Of a stretch of DNA of 64,000 bases, positions 10,562 to 19,941 are shown one piece after another. Position 1 is the first letter of the stretch. Each line of letters begins with the position of its first letter. Position numbers and translations under genes: made by a program. This stretch comes from an uncultured Clostridium sp. (GTDB lineage Bacteria; Bacillota; Clostridia; Oscillospirales; Butyricicoccaceae): assembly GCA_947427035.1 (NCBI GenBank), contig CANEGK010000001.1, positions 32,141 to 96,140 on the forward strand, read 5' to 3'. The notes under the pieces are model-generated. The model did not search any database and was not told where the DNA came from. It worked only from the letters and a program-made list of their open reading frames with translations.

Positions 10562-12037
10562 TTAACCCTCCGGGCGATAAATGGGCAGCGCGATTTTCAC
10601 ACAGGTGCCCTCGCCATATTCGCTTTCTATATCGAGCAGGCCTTCGTGCAGTTCGACGATTTCACTGCATACCGCCAGGCCGATGCCGGCGCCGCGCCCG
10701 CGCGCGCTGCCCTTAAAAAACTTTTCCTTGACAAAAGGCAGCTCGTCTTTGGGAATACCCATGCCGTAATCGGAAATGCGTACGACGGCCCAGTCGTTTT
10801 CCTGCCGGGCGCTGATATCGATTTTTTTGCCGTCCTTACCATATTTTGCGGCATTGTCGATAATATTGAGAAAAACCTGCTTGAGCCGGTTGCGGTCGCC
10901 GTTGATGACCAGCGGTTCCTCCGGCTCTTCATAAGAAGGGGTCATGCCCTCCTGCCGCAGCAGTTCTGTATAGGTAAACAAAGCGTCATACAGCTCGCCC
11001 CGCAGGTCGAAGACCTCCGTCTGCAACTTGAGCCGGCCGCTTTCAATGCGCGAAAAATCCAAAAGCTCTTCTACCATCTGTGAAAGCCGCCGGGTCTCCT
11101 TTTGAATGATAGCGAGGCCGCTGGCCGCCAGTTCGGGGTCGCCCAAGTCGCCGGCCACCGTTTCGGCCCAGCCGTTAATAGCGGTAAGCGGCGTGCGCAG
11201 CTCGTGCGAAACCGATGAAATGAAGTCGTTTTTCAGCTTCTCCATACGGGCCAGCTCGGCCGACATGCCGTTTAGAGTGGTGCACAGCTCGCCGATTTCA
11301 TCATTAAACTCAACATCGAGACGCGCGCCATACTGCCCGCCTGTAATTTTGCGGGCTAACTCGTTAATTTTGAGCACCGGATTGACAATCGAGCGGATAA
11401 AAAATTGATTGGAAATAACGACCAGCCCGATGAGCAGCACGCCAAAGCCGGCCAGCAGCAGCCAGACGTTGCGCAGCTGTCTGTCAAGCAGCTTTAAAGA
11501 GGTTACAAAGCGGACCATTCCGATGATTTGCCCGTTTCGGTAGAAAACCGGTGCAGTGACCGCCATGACGCGCTCCTGCGTCAGCATATCGTAGCCGATG
11601 AAATACGCGGTATCCTGCGTCGCCAGGCAGTCGTCGACGTCATCGGTTCCGGGAATAGAGCCGGCGGTCAGACCGGTCGACGAAAACATGATGCGCCCAT
11701 AGGTATCGATAATCTGCATTTCCATCTTGTCCCGGTCGGAAAAGTCCTGCACAAGCTGATCAGCATAGGAGTAAAACTGATCATAACCCGAGCTCATATA
11801 CCGGTTGATCTGGCGGGCTGTACTGGTGCGGCTGGCCAGGCTGGCACGCACAGAATTATAATAATAGCTCGTTGTTGCCACGCCGACCGTAACCAGCAGC
11901 AGCAGAATCATGGCGGCGACAACGCTGATGTTGTTGACAAGCCACCGCCGCTTGATGCCGCTGGCCATGGGAAAAAGACGCAGGCGCGGCTTTTGGGCAG
12001 ACTCCGCGCCGGATGTTCCCTGCTTCAGCTCTCCCAT
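10562..12037 (-). CDS. membrane sensor histidine kinase (HAMP, HisKA, HATPase)
   Basis: About 491 residues. Two membrane helices (near residues 30-55 and 185-210) frame an extracytoplasmic sensor of about 130 residues. A HAMP linker follows, then the H-box SHELRTPLTAINGWAE, the N-box NIIDNAAKYG and the G-boxes (DYGMGIP, GAGIGLAV). It would autophosphorylate and pass phosphate to the regulator encoded just upstream. The start at 12037 overlaps that gene by 13 bases. The signal is unknown; the lipoprotein starting the operon may take part in sensing. Confidence 0.92.
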   Translation of the reverse strand: MGELKQGTSGAESAQKPRLRLFPMASGIKRRWLVNNISVVAAMILLLLVTVGVATTSYYYNSVRASLASRTSTARQINRYMSSGYDQFYSYADQLVQDFSDRDKMEMQIIDTYGRIMFSSTGLTAGSIPGTDDVDDCLATQDTAYFIGYDMLTQERVMAVTAPVFYRNGQIIGMVRFVTSLKLLDRQLRNVWLLLAGFGVLLIGLVVISNQFFIRSIVNPVLKINELARKITGGQYGARLDVEFNDEIGELCTTLNGMSAELARMEKLKNDFISSVSHELRTPLTAINGWAETVAGDLGDPELAASGLAIIQKETRRLSQMVEELLDFSRIESGRLKLQTEVFDLRGELYDALFTYTELLRQEGMTPSYEEPEEPLVINGDRNRLKQVFLNIIDNAAKYGKDGKKIDISARQENDWAVVRISDYGMGIPKDELPFVKEKFFKGSARGRGAGIGLAVCSEIVELHEGLLDIESEYGEGTCVKIALPIYRPEG

Positions 12038-12711
12038 TTGTAGCCAAATCCCCACATGGTTGTGATATGCCGCGGCTGTGCGGCGTCATCCTCAATTTTC
12101 AGGCGCAGACGACGAATATTGACATCTACCACCTTGAGATCGCCCTGGTAATCCTTGCCCCACACCATGTCGAGCAGCTCGTCGCGCGAAAGGGCGCGGC
12201 CGCGATTTTCAAGAAAGCTCTTCATAATCAGATATTCCACCTGTGTCAGCTCGATGCGCTTGCTGCCTTTATGCAGCTCGCGCGAGCGCAGATCCAGCTC
12301 AAACAGACCGTCTGTCAGGGTATCCGCATTAAAGCCGCCGCCATTGACACGCCGGTACAGCGCGTCGACACGCGCCGTCAGCTCGACGACGGAAAAAGGC
12401 TTGACAACATAGTCGTCGGCTCCAGTTGTAAAGCCGGTCAGCTTGTCGGCTTCCTGTGACATGGCAGTCAGCATGATGATGCCGATATTGCTGCCGGCGC
12501 CGCGCAGGCGTCGGCAGACTTCAAATCCGCTGATGTCGGGAAGCATCACATCCAGTACAGCGACTGAAACGTCATTTTTTTCACGCAGATACGCATAGGC
12601 CTCTTCCCCCAGCGCAAACTCGACGGTGTCATATCCGGCACGGCGCAGATTGATAACGACAAAGCCGCGAATATTGTCTTCGTCTTCTAAAACGAGAACC
12701 TTTTTTCTCAT
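12025..12711 (-). CDS. OmpR/PhoB-family response regulator
   Basis: About 228 residues. The receiver domain has the acidic pocket (LEDED near residue 8), phosphoacceptor aspartate in VAVLDVMLPD near residue 50, and the conserved lysine in VVKPFS. The C-terminal winged-helix ends in RRLRLKIEDD. The start is placed at 12711, where ATGA overlaps the stop of the lipoprotein gene. It forms an operon with the kinase downstream. Confidence 0.93.
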   Translation of the reverse strand: MRKKVLVLEDEDNIRGFVVINLRRAGYDTVEFALGEEAYAYLREKNDVSVAVLDVMLPDISGFEVCRRLRGAGSNIGIIMLTAMSQEADKLTGFTTGADDYVVKPFSVVELTARVDALYRRVNGGGFNADTLTDGLFELDLRSRELHKGSKRIELTQVEYLIMKSFLENRGRALSRDELLDMVWGKDYQGDLKVVDVNIRRLRLKIEDDAAQPRHITTMWGFGYKWES

Positions 12712-14072
12712 TGCGCGTATCCTCCCGCAGTCCATTCTTTTTCAACCAGCTTGAGCAGCTCTTCCACCTGTTCGGCCGTCAACGCATATTCAGCCGGCGC
12801 AGTCTCTGGCAGCATATAACCATAAAGGGTGCTCTCTGTTTGACGAACCACCTTGACTCCATCGGCCACGGCGTAACTGACACGGTTGTCCCCTGTATAT
12901 ACACAAATAACCAGCAGGGTTTCGCCCCGGCATCCGTCTGGCCCGCTTCCGTCTGCTGTGACAAATGAAGTCCGGCTGACGCCTGCCGAGCTGGAGCGTA
13001 TTGCCGTCACGCTGTCGCTCCATGCATCAGGCCACACAAGATACCATTCTTCCGAAACATTATGGTAAGTCGTCGCGACCACGCGCGGCTCTTCTCCCTG
13101 CTCAAAATTACACCATCGCAGTTTGAAACGCGCGTCGCCCGCCTGCGTCTCGCCGCCCGGCTGCACTTCAGCCGCCACCGGCACGTCGGCAACCCCGTCG
13201 CCGTTGATATCGGTGACCGACGCCGAAACCAGCCGCCAGGTCGCCGAACCCGATCCCGAAACCAAATCAATCGTTTCGTTAAAGGCGCCGCCGTCCGTCA
13301 GTGCAATGACATCAGTCACATAACCGCTGCCCGTTGCCGCACTATCTATAAACAGCGCATCCTGCCCCCTGACGGTTTTTCCCAGAGCCATGCGGGACAC
13401 CGAGCGGACTTCGACGCACAGCGGCGCCTCGCTTTGCAGGCGATAGGTCTCACGGCTATAACTGTAAATGCGCAGCGAGTGCGCCCCTGTCGACGCGTCG
13501 CGCACGACAAAGCACAGCTCGTCGAGCGAGTCGCCGTTCAAATCCTCAACCAGCAGGTTGCTGTACTGAATGTCAAGCAGGCTCTGCAGCTCTCCTCCGG
13601 TAAAACCGAAAACCGTCATACCATAGCTGCTGGCGTCCTCCAGCCCCCAGGAAAGCGCCAGCGCCAAGCCGCCGTCCGGCGCGGTGCAAGGATAATAAAC
13701 AGCATTGATGGTGTTCCCGAAGCCTTCGGCCCTCCCTATTTCCTCATACCCGTCGGCACTGCGCTTATAAGCACAGATGAGAAAGTCCCCGCCCGGCTTG
13801 CGAAAAAAAGCGATGGCCTCGTCCTCGCCGTCGCCGTCGACATCGACCAGCTGTACCGCCTGGCGGTTGGCGCCCGTTTCGGCTGTGGCATAGACGGCGC
13901 CGGTGCTCAGAATATTATCCAGTTCGTGCTGCAATAGCAGATATTCGCCGGGCAGCTTAGGCAAGCTCAAAAGGCCGTCCCCGTATTCCAGAGAACAGCC
14001 GCCCGCAATCAGTAAAAGAAAAAGCAGCAATAAAACTGGCTTTCCCCATCGTAGTCTGCTGAAAGTCTTCAT
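12708..14072 (-). CDS. lipoprotein with FG-GAP/VCBS-like repeats
   Basis: 454 residues with a signal peptide and a lipobox ending in IAGGC near residue 26, so the mature protein should be lipid-anchored outside. Calcium-binding-like repeats of the form VDVDGDGEDEAI, VEDLNGDSLDEL and VTDINGDGVADV suggest a beta-propeller of FG-GAP type. It is translationally coupled (ATGA) to the response regulator, so it may be an accessory sensor of that two-component system. That role is inferred from context only. No ribosome-binding site is visible before the ATG. Confidence 0.8.
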   Translation of the reverse strand: MKTFSRLRWGKPVLLLLFLLLIAGGCSLEYGDGLLSLPKLPGEYLLLQHELDNILSTGAVYATAETGANRQAVQLVDVDGDGEDEAIAFFRKPGGDFLICAYKRSADGYEEIGRAEGFGNTINAVYYPCTAPDGGLALALSWGLEDASSYGMTVFGFTGGELQSLLDIQYSNLLVEDLNGDSLDELCFVVRDASTGAHSLRIYSYSRETYRLQSEAPLCVEVRSVSRMALGKTVRGQDALFIDSAATGSGYVTDVIALTDGGAFNETIDLVSGSGSATWRLVSASVTDINGDGVADVPVAAEVQPGGETQAGDARFKLRWCNFEQGEEPRVVATTYHNVSEEWYLVWPDAWSDSVTAIRSSSAGVSRTSFVTADGSGPDGCRGETLLVICVYTGDNRVSYAVADGVKVVRQTESTLYGYMLPETAPAEYALTAEQVEELLKLVEKEWTAGGYAQ

Positions 14073-14079
14073 ATTCTTT

Positions 14080-14088
14080 ATTGTACCA
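14080..14088 (-). promoter_or_regulatory. extended -10 promoter of the lipoprotein/two-component operon
   Basis: The minus strand reads TGGTACAAT, an extended -10, with no good -35. Only seven bases separate the hexamer from the ATG at 14072, so transcription should start at or next to the start codon. Confidence 0.5.
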
Positions 14089-14190
14089 TAGCCGGGTGTT
14101 TTTTTAAACGGTCAATTTGCGCAAGTTCACGGTCTTTCCTTCTCTGTTTCCTGTAAGGCAGACAAAAGCCAACCCGTTTGGCAGGGAAAA

Positions 14191-14232
14191 AGCCACGAAA
14201 GCGCGTTTTTCTGGACGAACGCTTTCGTGGCT
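14191..14232 (-). terminator. intrinsic terminator of the P-loop gene
   Basis: A perfect 13-base stem (AGCCACGAAAGCG at 14191-14203, partner at 14220-14232) is followed on the minus strand by a run of five T. It sits 43 bases beyond the end of the P-loop gene. Confidence 0.8.
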
Positions 14233-14274
14233 TTGATTCTCAGTCAGCACAGGAAAACTGCGGGGGCGCTCCTC

Positions 14275-14691
14275 TCAGATCAGGTACTTTCTGACGCCGT
14301 CGCTGGCGTTTTCAACGTCGTCACTGATCGTCAATGTAAACTTGACACCGCTTTCCTCGGCGAATTTTTCCAGCCGGGCCAAAAACTCATCGGCCTTGGC
14401 GTTGTCGTCCTCGCCGGTGATTTTGTAAAGATTGTCGATAAACACATGGGTGATGTCATAATTGCCCGAATACAGGCCGCAGATAAAGGAAAACATCGAC
14501 TCATAGCTCAATTCCATGGGGTATTCGGAAATATCAATCAGCTTCGCGCTGTATTTAATATTGAATCTGAGATTTTGGCCCTTTTCAATACAGATCACAT
14601 TGCCCGCTTCTTCATGAACTGCGGTGTTGACAAGATCAATAACCTGTTTTGTTTTTCCCGAGCCTCGTTTACCCATGATAACTTTAACCAT
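14275..14691 (-). CDS. conserved P-loop NTPase-like protein
   Basis: 138 residues. A Walker A motif GKRGSGKT begins at residue 7, and a Walker B-like HVFIDNLYK lies near residue 82. Proteins of this kind occur across Clostridia and are sometimes labelled PilT-like, which I consider unjustified because no pilus genes are nearby and the secretion ATPase domains are missing. It is monocistronic: a promoter-like pair lies upstream and a terminator downstream. The substrate is unknown. Confidence 0.75.
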   Translation of the reverse strand: MVKVIMGKRGSGKTKQVIDLVNTAVHEEAGNVICIEKGQNLRFNIKYSAKLIDISEYPMELSYESMFSFICGLYSGNYDITHVFIDNLYKITGEDDNAKADEFLARLEKFAEESGVKFTLTISDDVENASDGVRKYLI

Positions 14692-14721
14692 AGGAATCCC
14701 TCCCTCGTGTAATTTGATTCT

Positions 14722-14751
14722 ATGATAACATATCCGGCGGCATCAGGGCAA
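14722..14751 (-). promoter_or_regulatory. probable promoter of the P-loop gene
   Basis: On the minus strand TTGCCC (14746-14751) and TATCAT (14722-14727) are 18 bases apart, about 30 bases ahead of the start codon. Both hexamers are imperfect. Confidence 0.45.
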
Positions 14752-14801
14752 TGGTTTTTTTGTAAACTGATGAAAAACTTTCTCTTTGCTCTGTGCAGCT
14801 T

Positions 14802-15953
14802 TCAATTTTCCGTCCCGCGCATACAGGCAAAGCGCATCATGCGCCCAAAAATTCCCCAAACGCCCAGCGCCGGAACATCCTCCGCCGCCACAATGGGGAT
14901 CTGCTGCAACACCTCGTCGCCGGCCATAACCGCCATGCTGCCGACCTGCTGGCCGGCCTCCACCGGGGCGCGCAGCTCCTCTTCCAGCTCGATGAGCTTT
15001 TCCACCCCGCTCAGCCGGGTCTTTTCCAGCACAATGGGCTGTACCTCACCCAGCGCAACTGGTACCTCATCCTGCGTCCCGAGCAGGACGGGAATGGGCA
15101 TCAGGGGCTGGTCGGGCGTCGGTACGACGCTGGCATAGGTTGCAAAGCCGTAATTGAGCATGGCCGCAACGTCGGCGCTGCGGATGCCGGTCGTTTCTTC
15201 CTTCAGCACGACAGCGATCAAATCCAGTCCATTGCGGCTGGCCGTCGCCGACAGGCAAAAGCCGGCAATACTTGTCGAGCCGGTTTTCAGCCCGGTCAGG
15301 CCGTCATAACTGCGGATCATTTTGTTGGTGTTGGTCAGCGTAAAGGCGCCGTCGCGAATGCTGTCCTGCCAGATGGTAGTGTAATCAAAAATTTTCTCAT
15401 GCCTGATAAGCTCTGCCGACATCAGTGCAATGTCATAAGCCGTTGTCACATGCCCTTCAGCGTCCAGGCCGCAGCAGTTGACAAAATGCGTATCTGCCAT
15501 GCCCAATTCAGCGGCGCGCGCGTTCATCTGTGCGACAAAGGTTTCCTCGCTCCCGGCGATGTGCTCGGCAAGCGCGACGGCGCAGTCATTGGCCGAAGCG
15601 ACGGCAATGCATTTGATCATTTCGTCAACGGTCAGGCGTTCGCCTTCTTTCAGCCATACCTGGCTGCCGCCCATGGAGCAGGCGTGGGGCGACGCCGTGA
15701 CAATATCGTCCAGTGCGATGATTCCCTCGTCGAGCGCCTCCATCGCCAGCAGCAATGTCATGATTTTGGTGACGCTGGCAGGCGGCAGCGGCTGATGGGC
15801 GTTTTTTTCAAACAGCACCTGCCCCGAAGGATGCATCAGCACGGCGGACGGTGCGCTGATGCCGGACAGTGTTGTGGCCGCCTCTTCGGCGGCGCAGGGG
15901 ACACAGAGCAGCAGCGCACACAGCAACAGCATACACACAGGCCGCTTCATCAT
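14802..15953 (-). CDS. dacF: D-alanyl-D-alanine carboxypeptidase (PBP5/DacF family)
   Basis: 383 residues with an N-terminal signal peptide (LLLCALLLCVPCAAE). The serine active-site motif SVTK near residue 60, the SxN triad SANDC near residue 118 and KTGST near residue 222 are all present, placing it in peptidase family S11. It trims the terminal D-alanine from peptidoglycan stem peptides and would be held to the outer membrane face. The C-terminal beta domain is of ordinary length, but no clear C-terminal amphipathic anchor is seen. GGGAGG precedes the start. In Bacillus dacF is expressed during sporulation; the symbol is by family likeness. Confidence 0.92.
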   Translation of the reverse strand: MMKRPVCMLLLCALLLCVPCAAEEAATTLSGISAPSAVLMHPSGQVLFEKNAHQPLPPASVTKIMTLLLAMEALDEGIIALDDIVTASPHACSMGGSQVWLKEGERLTVDEMIKCIAVASANDCAVALAEHIAGSEETFVAQMNARAAELGMADTHFVNCCGLDAEGHVTTAYDIALMSAELIRHEKIFDYTTIWQDSIRDGAFTLTNTNKMIRSYDGLTGLKTGSTSIAGFCLSATASRNGLDLIAVVLKEETTGIRSADVAAMLNYGFATYASVVPTPDQPLMPIPVLLGTQDEVPVALGEVQPIVLEKTRLSGVEKLIELEEELRAPVEAGQQVGSMAVMAGDEVLQQIPIVAAEDVPALGVWGIFGRMMRFACMRGTEN

Positions 15954-16054
15954 AAAACCTCCCTGAAAAAAGTAAAGCCGGAACCCGCAGGTCTCGGTTT
16001 TACTGTATGCCAGTACCCGCTCCGGTATGCCGTCACAATAAAATCCAGCGCCGC

Positions 16055-16083
16055 TTCACAGCGCGCGGAAAAAGTGGTATAAT
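16055..16083 (+). promoter_or_regulatory. mtaB promoter
   Basis: TTCACA at 16055-16060 and TATAAT at 16078-16083 are separated by 17 bases. The gene starts about 37 bases downstream, which fits a short leader. Confidence 0.75.
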
Positions 16084-16120
16084 GGCACCATCTTTTACTT
16101 TTAATTCTGGCGGTGCTGTT

Positions 16121-17416
16121 ATGAAAGTGGCTTTTTACACGCTCGGCTGCAAAACCAACCAATTTGAAACCCAGGCGCTCGAACGCCTTTTTGCAGAGCG
16201 CGGGCACACCGTCGTCGATTTTAAGGAAATGTCGGACGTCTATGTGATCAACACCTGCACGGTGACGGCGCTGGGTGACAAAAAATCGCGCGCCGCAGCG
16301 CGGCAGGCCAAAAAGCGCAATCCCGCAGCGATCCTCATCGTCTGCGGCTGCTACGCACAGGTCAACCCTGACGAAGTCCGCACGCTGTGCGGCGCCGATA
16401 TCGTCCTGGGGTCTTCGGGCAAAGGGCAGATTGTCGAACTGGCCGAACAGGCCCTGGCAGGCGCTGTGTTAACGCCTGACATCCCGCCCGCACTAAGCGC
16501 CAAGCCTTTTGAGCAGCTGCCGGCTGGCGGGCTTCTGGGCCGCACCCGCGCCCTTTTGAAAGTGCAGGACGGCTGCCAGAACTTCTGCGCCTACTGTCTT
16601 ATTCCTTTTGCGCGCGGGCCGTCGCGCTCCATACCGCCCGACGACGCGGTGCGCGAATGCGCGCGACTGGAGCAGGACGGCTACCGCGAAGTGGTCGTAA
16701 CCGGCATTGAAATCAGCTCTTACGGTCTCGATTTGCCGCAGAAGTCCTCTTTGCTTGAGCTTGCGCCCGCCCTATGCGCCGCCGCGCCCCACACGCGCAT
16801 TCGCCTCGGCTCACTTGAACCGCGCACCGTGACTGAGGAGTTCGCGCGTGCGCTGAGCGTGCATAGCAACCTTTGCCCCCATTTTCACCTTTCGCTGCAA
16901 AGCGGCTGCGACCGAACGCTGCGCGCCATGGGACGGCGGTATGATACTGCCCGCTTCCTGCTTTCGTGCGACATTCTGCGCCGGTATTTCCCCGGCTGCG
17001 CCATCACCACCGACCTGATCGTCGGCTTTCCCGGCGAGACGGAAGAGGATTTTTTGCAGACGCTCGATTTTCTCTCCCGCGCTGCCTTTGCGCAGGTTCA
17101 CGTCTTCCCCTATTCCCGCCGTAAGGGGACGCGGGCCTATTCCATGCCGGGGCAGGTCGACCGCGCCGAACGCGAGTCACGCGCCCGGCGGGCGTCCGGC
17201 GTGTGCGCCCAGACGCGGATGCAGTATCTGCAAAGCCGCGTCGGACAAACGGCGCAGGTTTTGTTCGAACAGCCTGACGACGCCGGCCATTTCTGCGGCC
17301 ACGACATGCAGTACTGCCCGGTCCGCGCGCCCGGCGCTGCGCTTTCCGGCCAGGTGCGCGAGGTACGCATTATTTCGGCCGATGAAAAGGGGCTTTGCGG
17401 CCAGGTGATCGATTGA
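16121..17416 (+). CDS. mtaB: tRNA (N6-L-threonylcarbamoyladenosine(37)-C2)-methylthiotransferase
   Basis: 431 residues. It is a radical-SAM enzyme converting t6A to ms2t6A at position 37 of tRNA. The N-terminal domain has TLGCKTNQFE, NTCTV and CGCYAQ; the radical-SAM cluster is GCQNFCAYCLIP near residue 155; a short C-terminal TRAM-like domain ends the protein. KTNQ at the N-terminus separates MtaB from RimO and MiaB. The ATG at 16121 lies right after a promoter; upstream in-frame ATGs precede the promoter and are not used. It stands alone, ending at a strong terminator. Confidence 0.94.
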   Translation: MKVAFYTLGCKTNQFETQALERLFAERGHTVVDFKEMSDVYVINTCTVTALGDKKSRAAARQAKKRNPAAILIVCGCYAQVNPDEVRTLCGADIVLGSSGKGQIVELAEQALAGAVLTPDIPPALSAKPFEQLPAGGLLGRTRALLKVQDGCQNFCAYCLIPFARGPSRSIPPDDAVRECARLEQDGYREVVVTGIEISSYGLDLPQKSSLLELAPALCAAAPHTRIRLGSLEPRTVTEEFARALSVHSNLCPHFHLSLQSGCDRTLRAMGRRYDTARFLLSCDILRRYFPGCAITTDLIVGFPGETEEDFLQTLDFLSRAAFAQVHVFPYSRRKGTRAYSMPGQVDRAERESRARRASGVCAQTRMQYLQSRVGQTAQVLFEQPDDAGHFCGHDMQYCPVRAPGAALSGQVREVRIISADEKGLCGQVID

Positions 17417-17438
17417 TTGTAATCCATCCCTGCAAAAA

Positions 17439-17474
17439 GGCGGGTGGAAGCCCTGTGCTTCCGCCCGCCTTTTT
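17439..17474. terminator. bidirectional terminator between mtaB and the M56 gene
   Basis: A 12-base stem (17439-17450 with 17458-17469, one G-T pair) is flanked by five A on the left and five T on the right, so it can end transcription from both converging genes. Confidence 0.9.
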
Positions 17475-17478
17475 CAAT

Positions 17479-19941
17479 TCAAGGTTCTGCGTCGGTCGTG
17501 CCGTTCAGATCCCCTGCCACCTGTAAAAGCAGATAGCTTTTGGGTCTTTGCTCCCGCAAAAAGTCAGCCGAATTCTGCTCCAGTATCCTGCGGTTATGCT
17601 GTAAAAACGCATCAAACCATTCCTGGCCGTCAGAGGCTGCCAGCTTGATGTCTTCGTCACCCAACAGACGGCGTGCCGCAGACATCATGACGGCTCCGCG
17701 CAAATCGGTATGGCCGCCTTCAAGGAACTTTTTATAGAAATGCCACAGCGCGGTGTCTCCGTACAGCAGGATTTCATCGTACTCGTTCTGATGTCGGCTG
17801 ATATAATATTCAGGATCCGACGCTGCCGACGGCTCTTCGGTGATGATATCAAGCAGAGCTTCAATGGCATCGCCTTCCACTTTGACATTCTGGTATTCCA
17901 TAACCTGGGCCCAGCATTCCTTCCTCTGCGCGTCCAGATACGCCTGTGTGTCGAGCGCTGCGTTCACGATTTCCGCCGGGAAATGCTCGCGGATGGACGG
18001 TTCATATTGGCTGCCGTCGCGCGGCTGCCAGTACTCGACCGGCGTGTACTTTCCGTCTGCGCCCCTTTGCAGGGTGACGGCGACCGGCATATGGCTGATA
18101 CCCACGGTTTCCACTGTACCTGCGCCGACCCGGACCTGCATGGTCAGCTCCACGGCATAAACGGTCACCCGGCTGCCCGATTGCAGCTGTTCCAAAAGAA
18201 CATGCGATTCGGCGATAAAATCGACATCCTCAGCGCTGTTCACATGGGCGAGGGCAGCGGCCCTCAACGCGGCGTCCATGCGGGCGGCTTCGCGCACCTG
18301 TAAAAGGTCGCACGACCGTTCTTCCCCATCCAGCCATGCTGTCAGCGTCAGCTCTTCGCAGCCTTCCGGGACGGCGACCTCATAAATTTTGCTCGCCTGC
18401 CAGGCGCGGTCGGCGTTAATATCCTCCAGCAAATGCACGCTGCGCGAAAATCCGTCGTCATAGGCGACCCGGCCGGCAATGTGCAGGTTCCACTGGGCTG
18501 TGTTGCCCCATCCCTGCGGAATGGTAAAGAACACATTATCGCCATCTGACTGCACACTTTCAAACAGTGCGTCCATCGCTTCGCGCTCTGTCATATTGGG
18601 GTGGCCAATCTTTTCGAGCTTCCAGTATAGATCATCGCTGATTGCACTGTACTGTCCATGTTTTCCCCGCTGCAAAACGGCTTTTCCTTCGGGCAGAACA
18701 TCGTTTTCTTCATTCCGCCAGACGTAATACTCCTCCGTCGTGCCGTCCGGATGCCCCACCCAGATTCGATAGCATCCGATCTGTGCGTCGATGTCGACGC
18801 CGTCCCACGCAGCGGACATCATATCTGCCTGCTCAATGATCGTTTTGACCAGCTCGGCGCTTTCACCGTACAGCTCGATCGGCTCTCCCTGCACAGCGCC
18901 GTAACTGAATTCTGTCAGCGTATAAGCCGCCTCTTCCTCCCTGGCCGCGGCGCCGCTGAAGGTACAGCCGATGGCGACAGCGGCGGCGATCAAAAGTGTG
19001 ATCAACGCCGGCAAAACGGTTTTGGGCCGCTTGACAATGTTGTTGATCCGCTCTTTCATCCCACGGCCGTTTGACGACATACAGGTCGCGCCGCACGCAA
19101 ACCCGCCGTGGCCGCGCCGGGGGATCATATCGACAAGAACACGGCCGTAAGCCAGCCGCTCGGGCTGATCCATCGCGCGCACGGCCGCTTCGTCACAGGC
19201 CAGCTCGCTGTCTTTTTGCGACAAAAAGGCCGCAATCCACACCAGCGGATTCCACCAGTAGGCGGCCAGACAGGCCACCCGCGCAAAGGACCAAAGATGA
19301 TCGCCGTGCCGATAATGGGTCAGTTCGTGCGCCAGCACACACGCCGCCGCGTCGGGGGAAGCAGCCGCCTGTGGCGTCAGGTAAACAGCGGGGCGAATCA
19401 GGCCAAACAGGCAGGGCGAACGCGTTGCGTCCGACACGTACACGCGCAATGGGCTGTTCTCCACCTGATATGGCCGGCGCGTGCGGCGCAGCCGGCGGGC
19501 AAAGCGCAGATTGACGCCCGCAAACCACAGCCCTGCCAAAAGCGCGCCGCCGCGCCAGATACAGACTGCAATTTTCCCCACGCGCATTTTGTTTGCATAG
19601 CGGGTCACCGTTTTCCCATCCTCAGACAGCACGGAATAGCCAAAGCTGTTGCCGTCCTGCACCAGTCCGTTGCTTTCGACCAGGATATGAGTGTCGCTTT
19701 GCGCCACCGAATAACTGGAAATGGGGAACACATACACTTCTCGATCGGCCACTCCGGTGTCGGGCACAGCGCCCATAACGCTCAGCCTGCTTTCGAACAG
19801 CGGGAACGGCAGGCAGAGCCGCAGCAGCACAAGGCCCCACAGCGCGTATTGCAGCCGCCGGGGAACCTTGCCGCGAAAGGCATAGCGCAGCGCGATGATC
19901 ACCAAAATGAGCACCGACGCCGAAAAAACCGCCTGTTTCAT
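17479..19941 (-). CDS. M56 family (BlaR1-like) membrane metallopeptidase
   Basis: 820 residues. The N-terminal third has membrane helices and the zinc motif HELTH near residue 205 with a downstream ELACDEAAV segment, as in BlaR1/MecR1 proteases that destroy their partner repressor. After a fourth membrane helix (near residue 305, ending in IGCTFSG) a 500-residue extracytoplasmic region follows that I do not recognise as a penicillin-binding domain; no SxxK-SxN-KTG set was found. The signal may therefore not be a beta-lactam. It is coupled by ATGA to the BlaI-type gene. Confidence 0.85.
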   Translation of the reverse strand: MKQAVFSASVLILVIIALRYAFRGKVPRRLQYALWGLVLLRLCLPFPLFESRLSVMGAVPDTGVADREVYVFPISSYSVAQSDTHILVESNGLVQDGNSFGYSVLSEDGKTVTRYANKMRVGKIAVCIWRGGALLAGLWFAGVNLRFARRLRRTRRPYQVENSPLRVYVSDATRSPCLFGLIRPAVYLTPQAAASPDAAACVLAHELTHYRHGDHLWSFARVACLAAYWWNPLVWIAAFLSQKDSELACDEAAVRAMDQPERLAYGRVLVDMIPRRGHGGFACGATCMSSNGRGMKERINNIVKRPKTVLPALITLLIAAAVAIGCTFSGAAAREEEAAYTLTEFSYGAVQGEPIELYGESAELVKTIIEQADMMSAAWDGVDIDAQIGCYRIWVGHPDGTTEEYYVWRNEENDVLPEGKAVLQRGKHGQYSAISDDLYWKLEKIGHPNMTEREAMDALFESVQSDGDNVFFTIPQGWGNTAQWNLHIAGRVAYDDGFSRSVHLLEDINADRAWQASKIYEVAVPEGCEELTLTAWLDGEERSCDLLQVREAARMDAALRAAALAHVNSAEDVDFIAESHVLLEQLQSGSRVTVYAVELTMQVRVGAGTVETVGISHMPVAVTLQRGADGKYTPVEYWQPRDGSQYEPSIREHFPAEIVNAALDTQAYLDAQRKECWAQVMEYQNVKVEGDAIEALLDIITEEPSAASDPEYYISRHQNEYDEILLYGDTALWHFYKKFLEGGHTDLRGAVMMSAARRLLGDEDIKLAASDGQEWFDAFLQHNRRILEQNSADFLREQRPKSYLLLQVAGDLNGTTDAEP

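Noticed and set aside
14275..14691. Twitching-motility ATPase (PilT)
   Set aside because: Only a Walker A/B pair is shared; length is less than half and no pilus genes are present.
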